A stretch of DNA of 64,000 bases from Hominenteromicrobium mulieris. GTDB taxonomy: Bacteria; Bacillota; Clostridia; Oscillospirales; Acutalibacteraceae. Each line of letters starts with the position of its first letter. Within the stretch, counting starts at the first letter, position 1. Positions 52,282 through 60,715 of this stretch are shown here, piece by piece. Under the pieces are notes generated by a model that saw only the letters and a program-made list of their open reading frames with translations, did not search any database and had not been told where the DNA came from. A program made the translations under genes and the position numbers. The stretch covers positions 62,001 to 126,000 of the forward strand of contig JAJJOY010000006.1 of the NCBI GenBank assembly GCA_021029595.1, read 5' to 3'.

Positions 52282-53901
52282 TTATCCCTCCAATTCTTTG
52301 TAGTAATAATCCGGAATAACATTCACTGCAATGTTATATTCCTGCAGCGCTTGCGCTTGCTGAGCGTCCAGCAATACATCGTGCCCCATATAGAGCTTTC
52401 GGCATCTCTTACAGATACCTTCATCATCCAAAAATATCTCTAACTCCTCATCCGTCAGCACGATGGCAATTTCCTCGTTGCCCGTAAAATTGATGCCGTT
52501 TTCCAGCTCCACCAGCTCCCGGATGTGCCGCAGCAGCTCATCGGCATACTCATAGTACATACGATCCGAAATAGGTACATAGCCAACTTTATAATATTTC
52601 AGACTGGCAGCATAGTCTTCTTTATCAATGACACGGCGGATGCGTTCGTAGGTCACATCCCGACAAATGCCGTTTTCGTTGTTGGTGCAGAGGATAAAGC
52701 GGCGGGTTCCACCATCCTCTGCGTTGAGCTTCATAACAGCGTGACCTGTTGTACCAGAGCCTGCAAAGAAGTCAAGTACGGTAGCATCTGTTCGTGATAT
52801 CAATCGTAGTGTGCGTTCAATTAAACTTGTAGGCTTAGGGGTTCCAAATGCGCTCGAACCAAAGATTTCTTTGATTTCACTCATTGCGCTTCGGGTTGTT
52901 CCAACATCTTTTCCAAACCAAATTGTTTCTGGCGTTCGTCCTTCTAATGTATCCAAATATATCTTCCTAATAATACGGGTCTCATCTTTGCTAAAAATAA
53001 TTTCACCGCTTTTAATCTTTTCTTCTACCGTTTCTTTACTCCAACGCCATCCATTAGCACAGGGTTTAATCACATTTCCGGACGGAGAAATAATGTCGTA
53101 AATTAGGTTAGGTCGATATAATGCATTGCGTACATCACCACTCCTCCATCTTCCCCGAGGATCGTTATCTGGATTTGCATAGGCCTTATTGTCTTCATCT
53201 GTGCGAGGCAAAGAGTTCAAAACAAACTGAGCTGTCTTCTGATAGCACAAAATATAGTTATGATGCACCGAAAACGTCCCTGAATATCCTTTAGGCTGAA
53301 TGCTATGTTGCCATATAATACTCGCAAGGAAGTTTTCTTCCCCAAACAATTGATCGCACAGTAGCTTTAATGCAGCTTGCTCATTATCATCTATGGCAAT
53401 AAATATTACGCCATCGTTTTTTAGCAATCTCCGTGCTACCAATAACCGCTCGCTCATGAATGAGACCCATTTGCTGTGACGGAATGTATCTGTCAAATCA
53501 ACACGAGAATCATCATATCCGAAATCTCCGTTTCTTGTGTTATACGGAGGATCAATAAAAATTAAATCTATATTTCCCCGATGCGTCTTTTCCAACAGTT
53601 TCAGTGCGGCAAGGTTATCCCCTTCAAGCAGGAAATTCATCTGCCCGCCGTGGTCAATAAACAGATCTGCATCCTCGGTCAGCACCGGCGTATGGGTATC
53701 CAACACCTCATCGATTTCCTCCCGATGCTCCTCGAACACGAGACCGTACTTTTTCCCGTTCACATCTTTTTCGAGTTCGGACAGGTAGGAGAGCAGGTTG
53801 CCCGTATTCTCATCCTGCGGTGCTGCGGCGATAAAGGCACGAATCTGCTTGATTTTGTCCAGCAGATCGTCCCGCTTCTTTTTCGAAATATTGGTGCTCA
53901 T
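52282..53901 (-). CDS. Type III DNA methyltransferase, Mod subunit
   Basis: A 539-residue beta-class adenine methyltransferase: DPPY motif IV at residue 117 (FIDPPYNT) comes before the SAM motif DFFAGSGTTG at about 376. The target-recognition region lies between them. It gives specificity to the Res subunit encoded downstream. The ATG at 53901 has GGAGG seven bases upstream. AT-rich compared with flanking genes, indicating acquisition of the module. Recognition site cannot be read. Confidence 0.92.
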   Translation of the reverse strand: MSTNISKKKRDDLLDKIKQIRAFIAAAPQDENTGNLLSYLSELEKDVNGKKYGLVFEEHREEIDEVLDTHTPVLTEDADLFIDHGGQMNFLLEGDNLAALKLLEKTHRGNIDLIFIDPPYNTRNGDFGYDDSRVDLTDTFRHSKWVSFMSERLLVARRLLKNDGVIFIAIDDNEQAALKLLCDQLFGEENFLASIIWQHSIQPKGYSGTFSVHHNYILCYQKTAQFVLNSLPRTDEDNKAYANPDNDPRGRWRSGDVRNALYRPNLIYDIISPSGNVIKPCANGWRWSKETVEEKIKSGEIIFSKDETRIIRKIYLDTLEGRTPETIWFGKDVGTTRSAMSEIKEIFGSSAFGTPKPTSLIERTLRLISRTDATVLDFFAGSGTTGHAVMKLNAEDGGTRRFILCTNNENGICRDVTYERIRRVIDKEDYAASLKYYKVGYVPISDRMYYEYADELLRHIRELVELENGINFTGNEEIAIVLTDEELEIFLDDEGICKRCRKLYMGHDVLLDAQQAQALQEYNIAVNVIPDYYYKELEG

Positions 53902-53940
53902 CGTGCATCCTCCAATATGGTTTAATTCATAATTTCTGCC

Positions 53941-54041
53941 CCAAAGTGCCAATTTGGCACTTTGGAACCACCGTGTTGGCACTTTGGGATTTCACCAAAG
54001 TATCAATTTGATACTTTGGAAGCTGAAAGCTGATACTTTGG
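53941..54041. promoter_or_regulatory. Two related palindromes with half-sites upstream of mod
   Basis: CCAAAGTGCCA-ATT-TGGCACTTTGG (53941-53965) is followed 22 bases on by a half-site TGGCACTTTGG (53977-53987). The same design repeats 54 bases later with a two-base change: CCAAAGTATCA-ATT-TGATACTTTGG (53995-54019) and TGATACTTTGG (54031-54041). It lies between the AAA-nuclease stop and the mod start, so these are probable operators for the restriction-modification operon. Confidence 0.8.
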
Positions 54042-54053
54042 AATTCTCACTCC

Positions 54054-55913
54054 TCATCCAACTGCCACTTCGACCTTTTTACCGCTGAAGGCCACGCCGT
54101 ATTTATAAATCGTCCTGACCCCGGCTGTCGTCAGCTCGGTCTCGTATTTCTTGTCGTTGATCTGCTGCAAGGCCGTCTCGGACAGCTTTTTCAGCTTTTC
54201 GTCGCTGCAATTTTTCTCCGCTTTCAGCTCGATCAGGATGCCCGGAAGACCCTTTTGCGTGGGCTTCAACTGAATGTCATAGCGCCCGTCGCCCGATTCC
54301 CGGTTGGAGGTCACGAAAGCACCTCCCAGCAGGGCGCACAAGCCCAGCATAAAGCCGTGGTAGAAGTTCTCCCCGGCAGTATCGAAGGAGCTGACCGACT
54401 GGGTCAGCAGCGTCTGGATCTGCGCTTTCAGCCGTGCGTTATCGCCGGAGAAGATGGCCTCCTGAACGGAAATTGCCGTGGACGGCGGGATCAGATTTTC
54501 CAGCCGCTGCAAAATCTCCTTGTTATACACCAGAGAAATCTCCCGGTTGGGCAGGGAGACCTCGCACATAAAATCGCCGCTGAAGGAGGGCGTGGTTTTC
54601 AGTGCCTTCAGATAGCCGGTCACCAGCAGGAAGCTGTAAATGGTGGAGGGATTGCTTTTGATCTGCGGATAGATCACGCCGGTGTCGATGAAGGTGGTGA
54701 AAGTCTCGCCGTTGACCAGGGAGGTCAGACGGTTATAAATCTCCTCGTCCGCCTGGGCAAGCACTTCCCCGATAATATCATTGCTGCCGGTGGAGACCCA
54801 GAAGGGCCTCGGCTCACACTCGTTACTGAAGTAGTTGACCACCGACCACGGGTTGAAAATCTCCGTCTTGCCGAAGCGGTAGCCGTCGTACCATTGGCAA
54901 ATCTCGTCGTACTTATCGGCAGCACCGTAGTATTCCGCCATCTCCATCACCTCATCGGCGGTGAAGCCGAAGTAGGCGCTGTATTTGTTGTCCAGCACGG
55001 AGTTGATGGACAGGTTGTTCATCCCGCTGAAGATGCTCTCCTTTGCCACCCGCAGAATGCCGGTGAGGAAGCCGAAGGACAGGTGCTGATTATCCTTGAA
55101 CCCGCCGGAAAACAGGTTCCGCATAAACCGGATGACCTTGTCGTAATAGTCCTTCTGATAGCCCTGCTGGATAGGGGTGTCGTACTCGTCGATGATGATA
55201 ATGGGCGCAATGGCATAGTGCTTGTGCAGCATAGCGGACAGGTCCAGCAGTGCCGAAGCCAGCTCTACCTCGCTGACCTTGCCGTCTGCCAGCTTTTCAT
55301 AGGTCTTTTTGCTGTACTCGTCGCACTTTTCACTGGTCAGCAGCTCTTTGTGCCGCCGGGTCTCCTTTGCGAAAATGTCCCGGATGGCTGCAAAGGTCTC
55401 CTCCCAAGTGTCGAACTTCACATCCTTGAAGGTCAGGAAGATCACAGAGTACTTGCCCTGATAATCCCGGTACTTCTGGCCGCAGGCCCAGATCTTCTTA
55501 TCCCGGAAGTAGACGGAGGTATCCTTGTCGCTCTTTTCAAAATAAGTGCGCAGCATATCCATATTCAGCGTCTTGCCGAAGCGGCGGGGACGAGTGAACA
55601 GCGTCACCATCGGACGCTCATCGATAAAGTCCTTGATCATCATCGTCTTGTCGATGTAGTAGTATTCCGATGAGGCAAGGCAGTAGTTGGACACGCCGAT
55701 GGGCAGGGGCAGCTTCGGCGCGCGCTCCGTCTTGCGGAAAGCGCCCGTCTTGAGCCGCTGATCCGCCGGCTTCTGCGTATCAGCGGGGATCAGCCAACGA
55801 TTGCCCTGCTTTTCCGCACCGGCAATTCTCCCATTCTTGCAGAGCGTCGCAACTCTCCGCTCCGTTATATTCCAGCGCATTGCTGCTTCTCTTACCGAGA
55901 TCATTTCAGCCAT
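54054..55913 (-). CDS. HTH, AAA-ATPase and PD-(D/E)XK nuclease fusion
   Basis: A 619-residue protein. Residues 4-45 are an excisionase-type HTH (SVREAAMRWNITERRVATLC). Residues 75-400 are an AAA-ATPase-like domain (DUF1703 group) with RPRRFGKT at 108-115 and IIIIDEYDTPIQ near 243. The C-terminal domain has GDGRYDIQLKP...ILIELKAEKN, a PD-(D/E)XK nuclease site. Such proteins are very common in gut Clostridia and Bacteroidetes; the role is unknown, possibly defence or mobile-element related. A consensus promoter drives it and GGAGG precedes the ATG by eight bases. Confidence 0.85.
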   Translation of the reverse strand: MAEMISVREAAMRWNITERRVATLCKNGRIAGAEKQGNRWLIPADTQKPADQRLKTGAFRKTERAPKLPLPIGVSNYCLASSEYYYIDKTMMIKDFIDERPMVTLFTRPRRFGKTLNMDMLRTYFEKSDKDTSVYFRDKKIWACGQKYRDYQGKYSVIFLTFKDVKFDTWEETFAAIRDIFAKETRRHKELLTSEKCDEYSKKTYEKLADGKVSEVELASALLDLSAMLHKHYAIAPIIIIDEYDTPIQQGYQKDYYDKVIRFMRNLFSGGFKDNQHLSFGFLTGILRVAKESIFSGMNNLSINSVLDNKYSAYFGFTADEVMEMAEYYGAADKYDEICQWYDGYRFGKTEIFNPWSVVNYFSNECEPRPFWVSTGSNDIIGEVLAQADEEIYNRLTSLVNGETFTTFIDTGVIYPQIKSNPSTIYSFLLVTGYLKALKTTPSFSGDFMCEVSLPNREISLVYNKEILQRLENLIPPSTAISVQEAIFSGDNARLKAQIQTLLTQSVSSFDTAGENFYHGFMLGLCALLGGAFVTSNRESGDGRYDIQLKPTQKGLPGILIELKAEKNCSDEKLKKLSETALQQINDKKYETELTTAGVRTIYKYGVAFSGKKVEVAVG

Positions 55914-55946
55914 AGGGGATACCTCCACGCATAAAATCACAAGTAC

Positions 55947-55975
55947 ATTATACCCGAATAAAAGAATAATGTCAA
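55947..55975 (-). promoter_or_regulatory. Consensus sigma-A promoter of the AAA-nuclease gene
   Basis: On the minus strand TTGACA (55975-55970) and TATAAT (55952-55947) are exactly 17 bases apart, a perfect vegetative promoter 34 bases before the ATG. An AACAATGC/GCATTGTT inverted repeat (55986-56013) lies just upstream and might bind a regulator. Confidence 0.9.
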
Positions 55976-56030
55976 CAAAGTTCGGAACAATGCCGTTTAA
56001 AAACAGCATTGTTCTTTTCTGCACACAAAA

Positions 56031-56057
56031 CAAGCGGAGGTCATCGACCTCCGCTTG
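56031..56057 (-). terminator. Terminator after the stand-alone tnpV
   Basis: Twelve-base perfect arms (CAAGCGGAGGTC and complement) around three bases, followed on the minus strand by TTTT. It begins four bases after the tnpV stop and separates it from the AAA-nuclease promoter. Confidence 0.8.
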
Positions 56058-56061
56058 CTCA

Positions 56062-56433
56062 TCATCCGTATACAATTTCCTGCATTACGACCTCATTTGC
56101 CCGATGTCGGATGCCGTTCATCTTTCGCACCCACGCCATCGGGTCATCGGCTTTCAAGGCCTCCGTCACACCCTCGGCATCTGCGTATTGTTCTACCAAC
56201 CGAAGAAAGAGTTCCTGCGCCTGCTCCTCGATGTCTGCGAGGTGCCCATCCAGCACCCCGGCGGTCAGCAGGTTGAAATACAATACCCGATGATGCTTCT
56301 TCAGATAAACTCGCCGCCGCTGGCCGTAAATGCCGATAGGCCGTTCTCCTTCGGGCGGTAAGCAAACATTGGGTAGGCAATAGTCTCCCTGCCTTGTGTA
56401 AGTGCCGCCCAGCTGCTCAAATAGCGATTTCAT
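56062..56433 (-). CDS. TnpV family protein, stand-alone
   Basis: A 123-residue TnpV protein (YTRQGDYCLPNVCLPP, IYGQRRRVYLKKHHRVLYFN, VTEALKADDPMAWVRKMNGI). It aligns along its length with the nested gene at 13612-13965, including the RSGDYLIPDL, LKEHRPVLW and VTEALKASDPM blocks. GGGAGG precedes the ATG. Here it has no overlapping partner, confirming that the family does not depend on the helicase frame. Confidence 0.85.
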   Translation of the reverse strand: MKSLFEQLGGTYTRQGDYCLPNVCLPPEGERPIGIYGQRRRVYLKKHHRVLYFNLLTAGVLDGHLADIEEQAQELFLRLVEQYADAEGVTEALKADDPMAWVRKMNGIRHRANEVVMQEIVYG

Positions 56434-56482
56434 ATGTGATCCTCCCATTCAAAATTTCCCTGGCAGGTCTGCAATGCAAAAT

Positions 56483-56528
56483 GCACCCGCCTTTCGGTTA
56501 CAGTCTACCAAAACCGAAAGGCAGGTGC
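56483..56528. other. Long stem near the right island boundary
   Basis: GCACCCGCCTTTCGGTT (56483-56499) pairs with AACCGAAAGGCAGGTGC (56512-56528) with one mismatch, and a smaller TGTGCGA/TCGCACA stem follows at about 56533-56555. It lies upstream of tnpV, close to where chromosomal-type sequence starts. It could be a terminator of the chromosomal side or part of the island end. Confidence 0.5.
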
Positions 56529-56616
56529 GAGTGTGCGAATTTCAGAATCGCACATTATTTCTTCATCTTCCTGCTGAACTCGTTCAGCGTTTGGATATGC
56601 CAAAGACTTTTAGCTT

Positions 56617-56790
56617 TTTGCGCGGCCTGCACGCTGGCGCTGATCACGCCGTTCACCACGCTGTGTATGTACACGCAGGGTCACACGGATGTTCAGTACG
56701 GCCTGATCCTCTCGATCGTCATGGTGGTGCAAGTGTTCTTCTCCTCCTTCGGCAAGATCCTGACAGATACGGCCTGGCGCGGAGGCGTTA
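56617..56790 (+). pseudogene. Fragment resembling a polysaccharide flippase (Wzx/MATE-like)
   Basis: The frame reads CTLALITPFTTLCMYTQGHT, then DVQYGLILSIVMVVQVFFSS. This resembles the TPFxxLYTxGxTDVxY region of Wzx/MATE-type polysaccharide transporters. It has no start or stop and merges into sequence complementary to the next gene. A minus-strand frame over the same bases (ending AKSLWHIQTLNEFSRKMKK at 56555) is also open but short. The assignment is tentative; it suggests disrupted chromosomal sequence beside the island. Confidence 0.4.
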
Positions 56791-56812
56791 TCTGTGGGAA
56801 AGGCCGCAGTTC

Positions 56813-57889
56813 TTACAGGACAAGCCATTTGCCCTGTTCTGCGGAGGCCAAAACGGCATCTACGGCCTGCTGGTTTTTCAGACCGTCTTCGACGGTGGCG
56901 GCCAAGCCGTCCCCTTTCTTCAAAAGGATGTCGGCAAAGCTCTGCATCTGGTCGCTGCGGCACCGGTCCGGAATTGGCAATCTGGAGAACACGCGCCCCT
57001 CAGCGTAAACGTCGCCAGTGCAAACCTCGATAACATCTTCTTCGCCCGGCTGCGCGTCCAACGAATATACGATGGCGCCCTCACTACCGTAGATTTCCAT
57101 GCGTTGGTAGTTACCACGCCCGTAGCCGAAGCGTGTAATCTGGAAACTGACGGAGATGGCATCCTCCATATCAGCCATGTAATTGCAGAAATCGTCGACG
57201 TCTACCGGGCCCATCCCGGTGCCGTCCAAATTCTGGCGCTCGCGGACGTACGTGCCTACATGGCCCACAAGACGCGTGTACTCCTTCCCGGTGACGAAGC
57301 GGACGAGATCCAACGCATGACAACCCAAATCGCCCAGCGCGCCCGAGCCCGTACGCGACTTTACAAACCGCCATACACGCGGCGTGTTGAAGCGCGGCAA
57401 GCCCCAGGCTTGAAAATACTGCATGTCAACGTGGTACACCCGTCCGATTTTTCCGCTTGCGATCAGCTCCCGCGCATAGCGAGCCGCCGCCTTGAACCGG
57501 TACGAAAAGCAAACCATGTTGGGCAATGCCTTGACGCGCGTGGCCTGTGCAAGCTGCTCCGCCTGCGCCGCCGTCATAGTGATCGGCTTTTCCAGATCGT
57601 ACGGCTTGCCGGCCTCGATTGCTGCCATGGCAATCTCAAAATGCGCGTCGTTCGACGTGCAGATGTCCACTGCGTCCACATCCGGACAACGGATCAGGTC
57701 GTGGTAATCCGTAAACCGGCGCTCCGCGGGGATGCCGTATTTCTCACCGACCGCATCCAGCTTTTCCCGGTCAATATCGCAGATGGCCACAAGCTCCAGA
57801 TTCGGGCTCTTGTGTATGCCGGGCTCATGCACGCCGGACCAGATGCCGCCTACGCCGACGGAACCAATTCGAATGACTTGATTTTCCAT
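56813..57889 (-). CDS. Gfo/Idh/MocA family oxidoreductase
   Basis: A 358-residue NAD(P)-dependent sugar or polyol dehydrogenase-like enzyme. The Rossmann motif is IGSVGVGGIW at 8-17, the family EKP is at 100-102 and the GDLGCHALDLVR helix carries the conserved His. Complete length. AAGGAG precedes the ATG. It follows a ThuA-domain gene on the same strand with a 26-base gap; this pair is common in carbohydrate catabolic loci. Substrate unknown. Confidence 0.92.
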   Translation of the reverse strand: MENQVIRIGSVGVGGIWSGVHEPGIHKSPNLELVAICDIDREKLDAVGEKYGIPAERRFTDYHDLIRCPDVDAVDICTSNDAHFEIAMAAIEAGKPYDLEKPITMTAAQAEQLAQATRVKALPNMVCFSYRFKAAARYARELIASGKIGRVYHVDMQYFQAWGLPRFNTPRVWRFVKSRTGSGALGDLGCHALDLVRFVTGKEYTRLVGHVGTYVRERQNLDGTGMGPVDVDDFCNYMADMEDAISVSFQITRFGYGRGNYQRMEIYGSEGAIVYSLDAQPGEEDVIEVCTGDVYAEGRVFSRLPIPDRCRSDQMQSFADILLKKGDGLAATVEDGLKNQQAVDAVLASAEQGKWLVL

Positions 57890-57915
57890 ATATAATTTCT
57901 CCTTTTAACGCGTCC

Positions 57916-58680
57916 TTATTTCGGTTGATGCAGCCCCTGTATGCTGTGCTCAAGTTTGCCGTGTACTTCCATAATGGCAGGCGGATTGCCGTAGGTGACA
58001 GGCGGAAAATCAATCGGCGTGGCCCATTTGACCGCATTCACGATGATCTGCTGGATCTCCGGCTGATAATAGATTGGGAACGCCTCATGACCCGGGCGGA
58101 AGTAGAACACCTTACCCTTGCCGCGGTGCCAGCAGCAGCCGCTGCGGAACACCTCGCCGCCCTCGAACCAGCTGATGAATACCTGCTCGTCCGGTTGCGG
58201 GATATCGAAGTGCTCGCCGTACATCTCCTCGTGCGGGATCATAATCTTCTCGTCCAGCCCCGCGACGATCGGGTGGCTCGGGTCGATGACCCAGAGAATT
58301 TCCTGCTCGCCGTCCTCGCGCCACTTCAGCCTGCCCGAGTTCGTGCCGCAGACCTTCTGGAAGATTTTCGACGCATGGCCCGAGTGCAGCACGATCAGTC
58401 CCATACCGTCCAGCACGCGGCGGTACACGCGCTCGACGATCTCATCCGCTACCTTGTGGTGCGCCATGTGTCCCCACCAGATCAGCACGTCGGTGTTGTC
58501 CAGCACGTCCTGCGTCAGGCCGTGCTCCGGCTCCTCCAGCGTCGCTGTCTGCACCGTCATGCCCGCTTTCTGCAAAAAGTCGGCGATGCACCCGTGGATG
58601 CCCTTCGGATAGATAGACGCAATTTCCGGAAACTGCTTTTCGTGCAGGTACTCGTTCCATACTGTTACATGAATTGCCAT
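57916..58680 (-). CDS. ThuA-domain (trehalose utilisation-type) protein
   Basis: A 254-residue protein with the ThuA/GATase-like fold ([80 protein letters not shown]). Members occur with Gfo/Idh/MocA oxidoreductases and likely act on oxidised sugars. GGAGAGGAG precedes the ATG. The gene ends 26 bases before the oxidoreductase and is probably co-transcribed. Confidence 0.9.
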   Translation of the reverse strand: MAIHVTVWNEYLHEKQFPEIASIYPKGIHGCIADFLQKAGMTVQTATLEEPEHGLTQDVLDNTDVLIWWGHMAHHKVADEIVERVYRRVLDGMGLIVLHSGHASKIFQKVCGTNSGRLKWREDGEQEILWVIDPSHPIVAGLDEKIMIPHEEMYGEHFDIPQPDEQVFISWFEGGEVFRSGCCWHRGKGKVFYFRPGHEAFPIYYQPEIQQIIVNAVKWATPIDFPPVTYGNPPAIMEVHGKLEHSIQGLHQPK

Positions 58681-58786
58681 TTTATTTTACTCCTCTCCAA
58701 TGTCGATGTCAGTTGATCTTCTGCGCAGCGGTCACTCTGGGACGATGTCCGCTGCCTGCTTAAAAACGGTCTGTCTGCCTCCCTTC

Positions 58787-58812
58787 CAAAAGAAAGCGGG
58801 TATTTGACCCGC
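58787..58812 (-). terminator. Terminator after the histidine kinase gene
   Basis: On the minus strand AGCGGGT-CAAAT-ACCCGCT is followed by TTCTTTT. It lies about 100 bases after the kinase stop and before the ThuA gene, so the ThuA/oxidoreductase pair probably has its own promoter within 58681-58786. Confidence 0.65.
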
Positions 58813-58913
58813 TGCCGTGCGTGCCGCGGCTTTTCTTTCTTAATTTAGAATACTGAATTCACAACAGACAATCTATAATTTTCCGGTTAGAAAATTGTGA
58901 TTTTTATGTCGGT

Positions 58914-60650
58914 TTACGGTTCGTTCGGCGATTTTATGCGGGACAGCTTGATGCGCACTTCCACAATAGCGCCGTAGTTGTCAGCCATGTTGGAAAGCTG
59001 GAAAGTCGCGTCGTTGCCGTAAATCAGCTTCAGGCGCTCTTTCAGGTTGGACAGCCCAATATGCCGCCGACCGTCCCGGTAGATTTCCCGGTCGTGCAGA
59101 ATGGCGTCCATGACCGCATCGCTGAATCCTTTTCCCGTATCGGAGACACAGCAGTAAAGCCAGGTCTCGTTGTCCATGACTTCTTTTGTCAGGAACAGGG
59201 AAACCTCCACAGGTCGCTCATAGATGGCGTTGTGCTGTATGGAGTTTTCGACCAGTGTCTGCAGCATCAGCTTGGGGATGAAGTAATCCAGAAGATCCTC
59301 GTCGACGTCTATAGTACAGGAAAAGGCGTCGCCGTACCGCTTGTGCTGCAGCTGTATGTACAGCTTTACGTGGTTGATCTCCTCGGAGATTTTTCGTAGG
59401 TTGGCCGTCGGGCCGAACAGGTATCGGATATAGCCGGAAAGGTCTTCGAGCAGTTCCGTAATTTCCCAGTTGCTGTCCCGGTCGGCCAGACTGTGCACCA
59501 GGCTCAGGCAGTTGAGGAAGAAGTGAGGACGGACCTGTTCCTGCAGCAGCTCCAGCTCGGTCTGCTTCTTGGTGATCTCCTGCTCGTACAAGGCGATGCG
59601 CATGTCCTTCAGGCGGTGTGAAAGCGTTTTGAACTGCCGGTTGATGGTTTCCAGCTCCAAAATGTCATTTTCGTCCAGCCGATCGAATATCTCCTCCGTC
59701 CCAACGTTCTCCAGACCGGTCACAAATTTCGTGAAAGGGTGGAACAGCCACCTGTAGCAGAGCCGCACGACCAGAATGACCTCCAACCAAAGCAGGACCA
59801 TTTCCATGTTGAACAGACCGAGTTGGAAGTGGACGTTTTGAAGGAGCTCTCCGTCCTCAACCTTTTGAATGTACGCGGTGCCGAGGCCTGCAAGCGGGTA
59901 TGTGTATACCTCGGCGCCGTCGGCGATGGCTTGCTCGGCCTGTTTTCGGTAAGCCTGCGGCGCAATCACGCGGCCGTCGTTCCACCGCAGAAAGGAAATG
60001 ACCGAGTAGCTTTTCGGCATATCGTTGATTTCCGCAAAAAGCTGATTCAGGTCGATCAGGCAGGCGAGCATGATCTCCTTCTGTCTGTACCACCCCAATA
60101 TGTAGGTTTCCTCTCCACTTGTCAGTATTTCCCAGCATACCTGGGTGGACAGGCTGTCCTTCTGCTGACGCAGCCGCTGCTTCACCTGACCGGTAATGCC
60201 GAAATCGTCCGTCGATGCAAAAGAGAGGCCCGTAGAGAATGCAAGCAGGTCGGATGCCGGCCAGTAGAGAAAGGACTGCTTAAGCTCCGGATAGCGTGTC
60301 TTCAGGCTGCCAACGAGGTCGCTGGCCATAAACAGAACGTCGTAGTATCCACCGTCCCGGGGACTGATATTTTGAGGGATGCCGGGAAGGATATTCCGCA
60401 GATTATTGGCCAGCATGAGAAACTCCTGATTGATGGACTGGATTTTCCGGTTGATATTCTTTACGTACAGGATGGCGGTTTCCTCTATATATTGATCCTC
60501 CACAGCACGCAGCGTCTGGCCCAGATACAGGTGGATGACGGAGAAAATCAGAAATAGCCCCAGGAACAGAACAGAGAAAAAGCGCAGCAGTACGCGCAGC
60601 TTCTTTTTCTTATATATCTTGACCACCTCCCAAAATCGGTAAAGTCTCAA
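58914..60650 (-). CDS. YesM-like sensor histidine kinase
   Basis: About 578 residues of the LytS/YesM kinase class. A membrane helix at about 20-42, an extracellular sensor domain, a second helix at about 282-302, a HAMP-like linker, then QVRPHFFLNCLSLVHSL with the phosphorylated His at about 373, and a HATPase domain (NSIQHNAIY, SDTGKGFSD, GLSNLKERL). It should signal to the AraC-type response regulator at the window edge. The start is unclear: a TTG at 60650 gives the longest form, but GGGAGG lies 15 bases inside it, so a slightly later non-ATG start is possible. Confidence 0.88.
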   Translation of the reverse strand: MRLYRFWEVVKIYKKKKLRVLLRFFSVLFLGLFLIFSVIHLYLGQTLRAVEDQYIEETAILYVKNINRKIQSINQEFLMLANNLRNILPGIPQNISPRDGGYYDVLFMASDLVGSLKTRYPELKQSFLYWPASDLLAFSTGLSFASTDDFGITGQVKQRLRQQKDSLSTQVCWEILTSGEETYILGWYRQKEIMLACLIDLNQLFAEINDMPKSYSVISFLRWNDGRVIAPQAYRKQAEQAIADGAEVYTYPLAGLGTAYIQKVEDGELLQNVHFQLGLFNMEMVLLWLEVILVVRLCYRWLFHPFTKFVTGLENVGTEEIFDRLDENDILELETINRQFKTLSHRLKDMRIALYEQEITKKQTELELLQEQVRPHFFLNCLSLVHSLADRDSNWEITELLEDLSGYIRYLFGPTANLRKISEEINHVKLYIQLQHKRYGDAFSCTIDVDEDLLDYFIPKLMLQTLVENSIQHNAIYERPVEVSLFLTKEVMDNETWLYCCVSDTGKGFSDAVMDAILHDREIYRDGRRHIGLSNLKERLKLIYGNDATFQLSNMADNYGAIVEVRIKLSRIKSPNEP

Positions 60651-60664
60651 GAAGAAAATACCGA

Positions 60665-60700
60665 AACCGGACTGCTGCAGAACAATACGGCAGTCCGGTT
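60665..60700 (-). terminator. Hairpin between permease and kinase genes
   Basis: AACCGGACTGC (60665-60675) pairs perfectly with GCAGTCCGGTT (60690-60700). On the minus strand it follows the permease stop and is followed by TATTTTC. It likely lowers transcription from transporter into kinase. Confidence 0.65.
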
Positions 60701-60715
60701 CAGCATTTTTCCTTA

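Noticed and set aside
56402-57895. 497-codon plus-strand frame across tnpV and the oxidoreductase
   Set aside because: It is antisense to two recognisable minus-strand genes and has no family features.
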